Both the position numbers and the translations under genes were made by a program. A DNA stretch of 22,664 bases, taken from assembly GCA_009691815.1 (NCBI GenBank), contig SIAL01000014.1, forward strand, positions 1 through 22,664. The letters are read 5' to 3'. The notes under the pieces are model-generated. The model searched no databases. It had not been told where the DNA came from and saw only the letters and a list, made by a program, of their open reading frames with translations. Shown here one piece after another: positions 6,783-13,982 of the stretch. Within the stretch, counting starts at the first letter, position 1, and every line of letters starts with the position of its first letter. The stretch comes from Gemmataceae bacterium. Lineage in GTDB: Bacteria; Planctomycetota; Planctomycetia; Gemmatales; Gemmataceae.

Positions 6783-8258
6783 TTACTTTGCCCGAATAGC
6801 GTAAAGCGTTGTCCCGTTTTGAATGTAAAGGGTGTTGCCGTCTACCGTTGGACCTGCCTTGATCGACTGTTCCATATCGATTTTTGGGAGTTCATTTTTT
6901 TCCTTGCCATGGGCAAAAAGGTAAACATCGCCGGAATCTGTCCCCATAAAAACTTTGCCATCCGCCACCACCGGCGAGGCCCAGGTTCCGTCTTTGAGAT
7001 CATGATCCCAATATTTCTTGCCCGTTTTGGCATCGAGGCAGTGAAGAAAGCCGTCCATTTCCGCCGCATAAACCAAACCATCCGCAATGGCGACGGTGCT
7101 TAGGGTCCGGCCATAGTGGACTTCGCGCCCCTCTTCCGGTTTGGGTTCGACCTTTCCGCCAAGGTGCCACACAAGGCCCGAGGAATCATTGGCCCCGCCT
7201 AGTTTGAAATTGTCTTGTGTGGGGGTTAAATCTGTGTATTCACCGGGTTTGGCCTTGGAAGGGTCGATACAAAAAAGGTGACCGACTCCCGGCCCATCAT
7301 CAGGATTGTTGCCTGTACCGATATAAATAAGCCCATCATGGAAAACCGGGTTTACCATGAAATAGGATTTTTCCCCGCGACCCCCGGGCTTGAACTCCGC
7401 CTTTTTTGGATTGCCGTTAAAGCTCCAAAGTTTTTTCCCGGTCTTGGCGTCGAAGCCATAAAGAATTCCATCTCCCCCGGGAAAGGCAACCTGCCACGAA
7501 TCTTTGAGTTGATAAGCGCAAGGACTACCCCATTGGCCTTCCATGATAGCCTCCCCCGGGGAAGCATCTTGCCAAACTACCTTGCCCGTGTTTTTGTTTA
7601 CCGCGATAAAGCTGGGAGCCTTTGGGTGGGGTACCTTGTGTGTGCCATGGTCAACCCCATTTCCAGTAAGCACATAAACCAAGTCGCCCACCACAACCGG
7701 AGAAGACATCGCCAAAAAGCAGGGAAATACTTCAAGGTCTTTAATCATGTCCAAAGTCCATAGGACTTTGCCCTTGGCGCCCTCCCCCACGGTCGAAAGG
7801 CAAACAAGCTCGGCCCGATTGGAGACATAAAAAAGTTTGTCACCTTCCACCGTAGGACTACTGGCTATGCCTTGCTTGGCCCAATCATTGAGGTCGGGAT
7901 CCGGCAACTTGTCGTGAACATTTTGCCAAAGAAACTTTCCTGTGGCGGCGTCAAAAGCGTACAGGATTCCCTTGTCTCCGGTGATGGCCGGATCCTTGGG
8001 ACGCTCGTTGTTGGACCCGATAAAAATCTTGCCCCCGGCAACCACAACCGCCCCGTAGGTGGTCGTGCCCAGTTCCGTACTCCAAAGGATGTTTTTTTGG
8101 GCGCCCTTTTTTATCGACCAAGCCTGAGGGATTCCCTTGGCATTGGGATTGGCCATATTCCGGGCTGGACTACCGCCAAGCATCGGCCAGTCGGCTTGGC
8201 AAAAACTGGTTACCGAAAAACTACTCAATACCAGAGCCGCCCAAAAACGATGCTTCAT
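6783..8258 (-). CDS. Exported PQQ-like beta-propeller protein (paralogue of the next gene upstream)
   Basis: 491 aa. Residues 1 to about 22 are a signal peptide (hydrophobic core AALVLSSFSVTSF, cleavage after CQA), and the mature protein starts DWPMLGGSPARN. Repeated blades contain A-x-D-A-x-T-G-K-x-x-W, such as YAFDAATGKFLWQ, AVNKNTGKVVWQ, YGFDAKTGKKLWSF and CLDAKTGKKYWDHD. The gene upstream has the same order of features: W-P-M-x-G-G, ITGDKGIL, VHDKLP, NDW, VSNR, FPGGDG, GVGHL(F/W)CID and LVWH. The architecture is distantly like quinoprotein dehydrogenases, but no vicinal Cys pair or clear catalytic Asp is visible, so enzyme activity is not claimed. Start choice is backed by a GGGAG ribosome site (8267-8271) eight bases before the ATG. 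It is 29 bases below the previous propeller and 30 above the ligase gene, so co-transcription is likely. Confidence 0.87.
   Translation of the reverse strand: MKHRFWAALVLSSFSVTSFCQADWPMLGGSPARNMANPNAKGIPQAWSIKKGAQKNILWSTELGTTTYGAVVVAGGKIFIGSNNERPKDPAITGDKGILYAFDAATGKFLWQNVHDKLPDPDLNDWAKQGIASSPTVEGDKLFYVSNRAELVCLSTVGEGAKGKVLWTLDMIKDLEVFPCFLAMSSPVVVGDLVYVLTGNGVDHGTHKVPHPKAPSFIAVNKNTGKVVWQDASPGEAIMEGQWGSPCAYQLKDSWQVAFPGGDGILYGFDAKTGKKLWSFNGNPKKAEFKPGGRGEKSYFMVNPVFHDGLIYIGTGNNPDDGPGVGHLFCIDPSKAKPGEYTDLTPTQDNFKLGGANDSSGLVWHLGGKVEPKPEEGREVHYGRTLSTVAIADGLVYAAEMDGFLHCLDAKTGKKYWDHDLKDGTWASPVVADGKVFMGTDSGDVYLFAHGKEKNELPKIDMEQSIKAGPTVDGNTLYIQNGTTLYAIRAK
7004..7045 (-). repeat. Blade-coding segment nearly identical to 8515-8556
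   Basis: This 42-base stretch encodes HCLDAKTGKKYWD in the propeller at 6783-8258 and differs by three bases (counted by eye) from the matching stretch of the paralogue at 8515-8556. The rest of the two genes is more diverged at DNA level. It may record tandem duplication, or local gene conversion, or simply shared codon preference for a conserved blade. Confidence 0.55.
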
Positions 8259-8287
8259 ATGTTAAGCTCCCAAAACCAAGTTCTAGC

Positions 8288-9964
8288 CTACTTGGCCCCA
8301 ATGCTGACCAATCGGCAAGGATTTTCGGTGATCATCAAAAGATTGCCGTTGATCGCCACCGGGGTGGCGCGAATCTTGCACTTCATGTTGATGGTTTTGA
8401 GAATCTTCTTCGTCTTGCCGTGGGCAAAAATGTGCATCTTGCCCGACTCGTTGCCAATATAGATTTTGCCGTCCACCCAAAGAGTACTCGACCAAGTATC
8501 CGCACCCATGTCGTGGTCCCAATATTTCTTTCCCGTTTTGGCATCGAGGCAATGAACCCAACCGTCATACTCGGCGGTGTAAAGCAGGCCCTCGTGGACC
8601 GCGCAAGTACTCATGGTGCGTCCATAAAAGTAATTGCGCTCGTAATCCTCGCCTGCTTGGCCCCCATAATGCCAAACTAGGCCGCTATTCGCGTTTACTG
8701 GGTCTTTGGGATCAAACTTTTCATCTTTGGGAGAGAGATCTTTATCGGCCCCGGGCTCTTTGGAAATGTCAATACACCAGAGATGGCCAACACCTTTGTC
8801 GTGTTCCGGGTCCTGTCCCACGCCAATATAAAGCAAGCCATCGGCCACCACGGGCGTGGACACAAAATCATTTCGGGTTCCTTCCCCGCCCAGTTTGTAA
8901 AAGGACTTTTTGGGATTACAGTCAAATTTCCACAATAGCTCCCCGGTTTGGGGTTTGAATGCATAAACCCAGCCATCACCACCCGGGAAAATGATCATCG
9001 CTTTGCCGTTGGCCTCGGCGAAAACCGGGTTGGACCACTGGCCGTGCATCAACAACTTGCCCTGATCAACTAGCTTTTTGATGTCCACCGCGTTGCCGAG
9101 GGTTTTGCGGGCCTCGACCAAACTGGCGGACGGAAGATTGCTGGACCACAATACCTTGCCGGTGTTTTTATCCACGGCCAAGAAACTGGGCGCTCCCGGT
9201 TGGGGGATGTTGATGTGCCCCTCGTCCACCCCGTTTGAGGTTTCCAGAAAAATGGTGTCCCCAAGGATCAGCGGAGAACAGGTGGCAAGATTGTGAGGAA
9301 AGACATTAAGTTCTTTGATCATGTCCAAACGCCACAAAATATCCGCGTCCCCGGGGGAGGTATATTTCTCGTCGGTAACACCTTGGTTGCCGTTTTTGAG
9401 CCCATTTACATCCGCGCAAATGACCTCACAGCGGTTAGAAACATAATAGAGTTTATCCCCCTCAATCACAGGACTGGAACAGATGCCTTCCCGAGGCCAA
9501 TCGTTGACTCGGCCAGCGGGTAGTTTGTCATGGACCGCTTGCCAAAGGAGTTGACCGGTTGCCTCATCAAGGCACATAAGGATGCCTTTGTCGCCGGTAA
9601 TCTTTGGATCGCGCGGCTTGTCATTGTTGGTGCCAATGAAGATTTTGCCTCCGGAAATCACCGGCCCCCCATAGGCTTTGGAACCAAGTTCCACCGACCA
9701 GTCAATGTTCTGTTCCTTTCCTGCCTCAACCGACCATTCAGTGGGTACATTTTTCTCAACAAGGTTGACCAGGTTTCGGGAAAGTGTGCCCCCAAACATG
9801 GGCCAATTGCGCACAAGGTCCCTGCGGACCAGAGGCTTTGCGGCCGGGGTGTTCACGGCCAACGAGGCATCGTTTCCCCAAAACACCCAGCCTAGTGTTC
9901 CACCGAAAACAATCGTCGTTACCGTTGCCAAGAGACCATTCTTTTTGGGTTGACTTTTGTGCAT
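8288..9964 (-). CDS. Membrane-anchored or exported PQQ-like beta-propeller protein
   Basis: 558 aa. A basic N-terminus (MHKSQPKKNG) and one hydrophobic segment at about residues 11-30 form a signal peptide or uncleaved anchor, so the propeller is outside the cytoplasm. The mature part opens with NWPMFGGTLSRN. Blades carry the PQQ-like repeat, for example AVDKNTGKVLWSS, YAFKPQTGELLWKFD and CLDAKTGKKYWDHD. It is the longer paralogue of the 491-aa propeller just downstream. It has two obvious insertions: one after VICADVNGLK (to about TSPGDADILW) and one around KTLGNAVDIKKLVDQGKLL. A perfect AGGAG ribosome site (9971-9975) lies six bases before the ATG, which makes the start firm. Gaps to its neighbours are 29 and 33 bases or more, which points to one transcript. 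No catalytic role can be read from the sequence. Confidence 0.87.
   Translation of the reverse strand: MHKSQPKKNGLLATVTTIVFGGTLGWVFWGNDASLAVNTPAAKPLVRRDLVRNWPMFGGTLSRNLVNLVEKNVPTEWSVEAGKEQNIDWSVELGSKAYGGPVISGGKIFIGTNNDKPRDPKITGDKGILMCLDEATGQLLWQAVHDKLPAGRVNDWPREGICSSPVIEGDKLYYVSNRCEVICADVNGLKNGNQGVTDEKYTSPGDADILWRLDMIKELNVFPHNLATCSPLILGDTIFLETSNGVDEGHINIPQPGAPSFLAVDKNTGKVLWSSNLPSASLVEARKTLGNAVDIKKLVDQGKLLMHGQWSNPVFAEANGKAMIIFPGGDGWVYAFKPQTGELLWKFDCNPKKSFYKLGGEGTRNDFVSTPVVADGLLYIGVGQDPEHDKGVGHLWCIDISKEPGADKDLSPKDEKFDPKDPVNANSGLVWHYGGQAGEDYERNYFYGRTMSTCAVHEGLLYTAEYDGWVHCLDAKTGKKYWDHDMGADTWSSTLWVDGKIYIGNESGKMHIFAHGKTKKILKTINMKCKIRATPVAINGNLLMITENPCRLVSIGAK
8515..8556 (-). repeat. Blade-coding segment nearly identical to 7004-7045
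   Basis: This is the partner of the repeat at 7004-7045, in the longer paralogue, encoding the same HCLDAKTGKKYWD blade strand. The third propeller has a more diverged version near 11255-11290 (HCLDGKTGKEYWDF). Confidence 0.55.
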
Positions 9965-9997
9965 GATATTCTCCTTTTTCGATCGCTTAAATTATTG

Positions 9998-12328
9998 TTA
10001 CTTGTTTGGATTTATTGTCACACGGTCATAGTAGATTTCGCAACCGGGTTGGTTGTCGAGGATTCCCGCGGCATAACCATAGATCGCCGCCGAACCGTTG
10101 GCGTTTACAATGGGGTCGGCAAACTCCACATTCCAGCCCTCCGGTTCCATCTGGTCTTTGGGCCAAGCTTTGCCCTTGGCAATGCCCTTGCCACCTTCGC
10201 CTACCTCAACCGTCAATTTGAGCCGATACCAAACTCCGGCCTTCCAAGGAAAACTGATGGTTTTGTCCACTCGGGGAAGGGCATCCCAGGAAACCAACCG
10301 CAATTGCTGGGTGTTTCCCGCCAGCATCAAAGTATACCGGTTCGCAACCACACCCATATCCGGGAGGTCGTCTCTTACCTTGGTTCCCATCACATCCGAT
10401 TCAATCGTATACCCTGTGCTGGAAGGCGGATTGATGTAGGCATTAGCTCTGGCCACCAAGGGACTGGGATTGGTGTTCACTTTCTTAAGGACTTTTTTAT
10501 CGTCCAGTTGAACGATCTCAAACTTGCCTTGACAGTTGACCCAGCCGCCCGGAGTGCGCTTCAACGGTATGTTTGCAAAATTGGGCGCATAGGGAAGTTT
10601 GGGAACCACCCTTACCCTGGCATATCCGCTTACCGTGCCAATGGTGGCAATCACCCGTCCAAACTGGGCGGGAGGTTGGCCTTTGACGGTAAGTTCCGTG
10701 GCCGATCCGTTGGTTGCCGAAAGGGTCGCGGCCAAAAGGGGAGGAGCCACGGGAGCGGGCGTCGGCCCGGCTTTGGTCGCGGCGGGCGGGGCGTTTCGAG
10801 GGGGAACCGGTGGCAAAAGCCCGGCCAATTCCCACTTCACCTCAACCGGCCCGATAAGCTGGCCCTTGGCATCGTATCCCCAAGCAGAAAGCTTGACCTT
10901 GTCCAAAGCTTCCACCATGATGTCCGCCGGGTAGACCTGAATATGGGTCACCTTGTCCGAGCTGGCCAAGATCGCGGGTTGTTCGGGCACCTTGCCAATT
11001 TTGGCTTCTTTTGTTTCCAAACAATAAAACTCGGTACCGGTCATGAAGTAGACACGGCCATAGGCAATTGCCGGGCTACCATTGATTTCGATGTCCTCGC
11101 CGCTGCCTGTTTTTCGGAAAAATTGGGCATGCAACCTCTCACAAGAATCGGGTCCCGGTTTTAGGATGTGGAACTTGCTGTTGACCTCGGCTAGGTAAAT
11201 CTTGCCATCGGCCAAAACAGGAGAGCCTTTGGTGTTTTTGCCGTATTGGAAATCCCAATATTCCTTGCCTGTTTTACCGTCAAGGCAATGCAGGGTGCCG
11301 ACATCGCCACAGATATAAAGTCGATCTTCATGAAAAATAGGCGAGGCAAACTTGGCCTTGATGCCATCTTTTTGCCAAACCAATTTGGGCTGCATGTTTT
11401 TTACTTGCGAGGCATCAAGGCATAGGACCGTCCCTTGGGTGCTGGCACCATCGTTTTCCTCGCCTTGGCCGATGTAGACCAAGTTGCCCGAAACCACGGG
11501 AGCACAATTGATCGAACCTGGGCCGAAGAGGTGGCTCCAGACCCTTTCGCCGGTGAACACCTTAAAAGCGTGTACCCCGCCATCCCCGCCCCCGGTGATC
11601 AAAAGACGCTGCCCATCGATCACAGCGACCACGGGCGTGGAGTAATAGGTGTCTCGGACGGCAAAGCCTGTGGAACTCCACCAAACAATTTGGCCGGAAT
11701 TTTTGTGGATGGCAAGGAACCGATTGTTGCCAATGGCCTGTTCACCCCAGCTGGAATTGATTATGCCAAGGATGACCAGGTCGCCGTCGATGATTGGGCT
11801 GGTGACGCGGCCCCCGTAGCCACTAACCCGTCCAAATTCCTCGGTAAGGGATTTTTGCCAAACCACCTTGAGGTCTTTGTCGAAACAAAAAAGCAATCCT
11901 TGGGTGCCGTGGGCATAGATGTTACCCGTTTTGGGGTCGCCACAAACGGTGGTCCATCCCAGCCGAACGCTAACAATGTCGGTGTGAAACACATTAAAGC
12001 GATGCTCGGCCACAAATTTTCCGGTGTCGGCATCCAGACAAACCACCCTCTCCTGTTCATGGACCCCTTCGCCGTGACGGCCGATAAAATAGGCCCGCCC
12101 ATTTTGAATGATCGGGGTGGTGCGACTGCCATAGGGGGCTTTCCAACGGAGATTGTTCCCTTCGGTGGCGGGGTTTGGGGACCATTTTTCAGGAAGCCCG
12201 GTGTCGTAGGCCACCCCGTTTTGGGTTGGTCCGCGCCAATGGGACCACTGAGCCTCTAAGGCCTTAGATCCTAGGGTAAAAACCAAGAAAAGGACAAAAC
12301 AATGACGGAGGGCCGGATAATGCAACAC
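9998..12328 (-). CDS. Large exported PQQ-like propeller with Ig-like and jelly-roll C-terminal domains
   Basis: 776 aa from the GTG at 12328, chosen because AGGGAG lies six bases upstream; an in-frame ATG at 12346 has no ribosome site. A signal peptide covers the first ~26 residues (core FVLFLVFTLGSKALEA), and the mature chain starts QWSHWRGPTQNG. Residues about 30-455 are PQQ-like blades (CLDADTGKFV, AIHKNSGQIVWW, CLDGKTGKEYWDF). From about 465 to 600 there is an Ig-like segment (ITHIQVYPADIMVEALDKV-like opening, VKLSAWGYDAKG, RVRVVPKLPY end), interrupted by a Pro/Ala-rich linker (PPVPPRNAPPAATKAGPTPA). The last ~170 residues look like a concanavalin-type jelly roll (WYRLKLTVEVGEG, GWNVEFADP, CEIYYDRVTI). 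This layout suggests an envelope protein binding a polymer; that is inference. It heads the tightly packed run of propeller and redox genes. Confidence 0.85.
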   Translation of the reverse strand: MLHYPALRHCFVLFLVFTLGSKALEAQWSHWRGPTQNGVAYDTGLPEKWSPNPATEGNNLRWKAPYGSRTTPIIQNGRAYFIGRHGEGVHEQERVVCLDADTGKFVAEHRFNVFHTDIVSVRLGWTTVCGDPKTGNIYAHGTQGLLFCFDKDLKVVWQKSLTEEFGRVSGYGGRVTSPIIDGDLVILGIINSSWGEQAIGNNRFLAIHKNSGQIVWWSSTGFAVRDTYYSTPVVAVIDGQRLLITGGGDGGVHAFKVFTGERVWSHLFGPGSINCAPVVSGNLVYIGQGEENDGASTQGTVLCLDASQVKNMQPKLVWQKDGIKAKFASPIFHEDRLYICGDVGTLHCLDGKTGKEYWDFQYGKNTKGSPVLADGKIYLAEVNSKFHILKPGPDSCERLHAQFFRKTGSGEDIEINGSPAIAYGRVYFMTGTEFYCLETKEAKIGKVPEQPAILASSDKVTHIQVYPADIMVEALDKVKLSAWGYDAKGQLIGPVEVKWELAGLLPPVPPRNAPPAATKAGPTPAPVAPPLLAATLSATNGSATELTVKGQPPAQFGRVIATIGTVSGYARVRVVPKLPYAPNFANIPLKRTPGGWVNCQGKFEIVQLDDKKVLKKVNTNPSPLVARANAYINPPSSTGYTIESDVMGTKVRDDLPDMGVVANRYTLMLAGNTQQLRLVSWDALPRVDKTISFPWKAGVWYRLKLTVEVGEGGKGIAKGKAWPKDQMEPEGWNVEFADPIVNANGSAAIYGYAAGILDNQPGCEIYYDRVTINPNK

Positions 12329-12560
12329 AAGGATCTCCCTAGGCATGGATTGGGCACCCGAGGAGTATGGCCCAACAGAATTAGTTTACGAACCAAAGCC
12401 CGTTACGGAAACCGTTAAAAGTCTCGAAAAATTGGCCCATTTGACCCGCTTGGCGCCACCTTGGTTCCACCCCAAAAAACGCAACAAAAGCGAAGTACTT
12501 ACTTCCCTTTAAGGAGACAACCAAAATCAAAAAAGGAAAGCTTTTGAAGGAATTGAGCAA
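12329..12560. other. Largest non-coding gap; probable start region of the propeller/redox run
   Basis: These 232 bases separate the DUF1501 gene from the large propeller. The minus strand holds the ribosome site for the propeller start. I see no open reading frame, no strong hairpin followed by a T run and no recognisable sigma-70 promoter, although a promoter would be expected here. Confidence 0.4.
12335..12340 (-). promoter_or_regulatory. Shine-Dalgarno AGGGAG that fixes the GTG start of the large propeller
   Basis: AGGGAG on the minus strand, six bases before the GTG at 12328-12326. The upstream ATG at 12346 has no purine tract at the right distance. Confidence 0.55.
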
Positions 12561-13982
12561 TCAGGCGATGATCTGATCCACCACTTGCCCATGGACATCG
12601 GTCAGGCGAAAATCTCGTCCCGCATGACGAAAGGTAAGTTTTTCGTGATTCAAACCGAGCAAATGCAAAATGGTGGCGTGCATATCGTGGATGTGGACCC
12701 GGCCTTCCTTGGCAAAGAAGCCATACTCATCGGTGGCCCCGTGGGAAAATCCGCCCTTCACCCCGCCTCCTGCCAGCCACATGGTGAATCCATCCGGGTT
12801 ATGATCCCGTCCATCTGCCGCCCCTTGGGCTGTCGGGGTTCTGCCAAATTCGCCCCCCCACCAAACCAGCGTATCTTCCAGCAAACCCCGTTGTTTCAAA
12901 TCAGTTAAAAGGCCCGCAATCGGCAAGTCAACCTCGCTTGCGTTTTTGGTATGACCCTTTTTCAAATCGCCATGTTGATCCCATTGAACAAAAGCATCGC
13001 TATGGGAAACCTGCACAAAACGAACGCCCCGTTCCAAAAACCTGCGGGCTAAAAGACATTGCCTCCCAAAGTTTTCGGTAACCGAATCATTCAAACCATA
13101 GAGAGCCTTGGTCGCTTGGGATTCTCCGGAAAGGTCCTCGGCCAAAGGCATCTCGCCTTGCATACGAAACGCCAATTCAAAGGAGGCGATTCTCCCCTCC
13201 AGGGCCACATCGGTGCCGGTGGTTTCCAAAAATTGACGGTTTGCCCTTCTAAGAGAATCGAGCTGAAGCTTCTGCAAAGCGGGGGAAATCCGGTCGTTTT
13301 GCATAAACGGGACTTTGGCGTTTTTGGCGGGAATCGAGGCATTGCCAAGGGGGGTCCCTTGATAGGCGGCGGGAAGGAAAGCACTGCTCCAGTTGTTAAC
13401 GCCGCCATGCGCAAGTGTGGGACAGATGGTTACAAACCCGGGTAGGGAGGAGTTTTCCGTACCCAAGCCATAATTGACCCAAGCGCCTAGCGACGGCCGG
13501 ACAAAGGTATCACTTCCGGTATGTATTTTCAAAAGGGCCCCACCATGGGCCGCATTGGTTCCATGCAATCCATGCAAAAAACAGATATCGTCAACATGTT
13601 TTGCCGTATGGGGAAATAGCTCACTTACCTTGTGCCCACATTGTCCGTGGGGATGAAATTTCCAAGGAGACTTAAGGAGGTTTCCGGTGGGGGCAAACTG
13701 GATTTTTGGTTTGGTGTAAGGGAAGGGTTTGCCATTGTCCCGATCAAGCAACGGTTTATGCTCAAAGGTGTCCATGTGAGATGGTCCACCCTTCATAAAG
13801 AGGAAAATCATCCTCTTTGCTTTGGGTTCGAAATGGGGAATTTTCGGGGCAAGCGGATCCCCGGAAACAGTACGGGTTTGCCCGGACAACATCCCGGCGA
13901 GGGCGATGGATCCAAACCCAACCGCCGAATGTTTCAGGGCGTCTCTTCTCGATGGATAGCTCATGAATGATTCCGGGTTCAC
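12561..13982 (-). CDS. DUF1501 family exported protein (Tat-type signal)
   Basis: 473 aa from the GTG at 13982, whose first four bases (GTGA) overlap the stop of the upstream gene; an ATG at 13964 (MSYPSRRDALKH) is an equally reasonable start. The N-terminus carries a twin-arginine type signal (SRRDALKHSAVGFGSIALAG), so the folded protein is probably exported by Tat. The body matches DUF1501, a sulfatase/alkaline-phosphatase-like fold common in planctomycetes: FLFMKGGPSHMDTFEHKP near residue 60, WWGGEFGRTPTAQG and GRDHNPDGFTMWLAGGG near 375-410, and a final HIHDMHATILHLLGLNH. The paired PSCyt gene upstream is the standard neighbour of this family, and the coupling supports a joint role. The biochemical function of the pair is not known to me. 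Confidence 0.92.
   Translation of the reverse strand: MNPESFMSYPSRRDALKHSAVGFGSIALAGMLSGQTRTVSGDPLAPKIPHFEPKAKRMIFLFMKGGPSHMDTFEHKPLLDRDNGKPFPYTKPKIQFAPTGNLLKSPWKFHPHGQCGHKVSELFPHTAKHVDDICFLHGLHGTNAAHGGALLKIHTGSDTFVRPSLGAWVNYGLGTENSSLPGFVTICPTLAHGGVNNWSSAFLPAAYQGTPLGNASIPAKNAKVPFMQNDRISPALQKLQLDSLRRANRQFLETTGTDVALEGRIASFELAFRMQGEMPLAEDLSGESQATKALYGLNDSVTENFGRQCLLARRFLERGVRFVQVSHSDAFVQWDQHGDLKKGHTKNASEVDLPIAGLLTDLKQRGLLEDTLVWWGGEFGRTPTAQGAADGRDHNPDGFTMWLAGGGVKGGFSHGATDEYGFFAKEGRVHIHDMHATILHLLGLNHEKLTFRHAGRDFRLTDVHGQVVDQIIA

Noticed and set aside
9950..11164. A 404-codon open frame on the plus strand opposite the large propeller
   Set aside because: It lies fully antisense to a well supported gene with signal peptide and propeller repeats; its translation is low-complexity and basic with no recognisable domain. 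It is a by-product of codon bias.
6783..12328. True quinoprotein (PQQ-dependent) alcohol dehydrogenases, tempting because ADH and ALDH genes lie next door
   Set aside because: No adjacent-cysteine disulfide, no clear catalytic Asp/Glu setting and no cytochrome domain are visible in the propellers; the repeat alone does not show PQQ binding.
12347..12560. A transcription terminator in the gap after the DUF1501 gene
   Set aside because: The best hairpin (ACGG-TTT-CCGT on the minus strand) has only a four-base stem and no T run after it.
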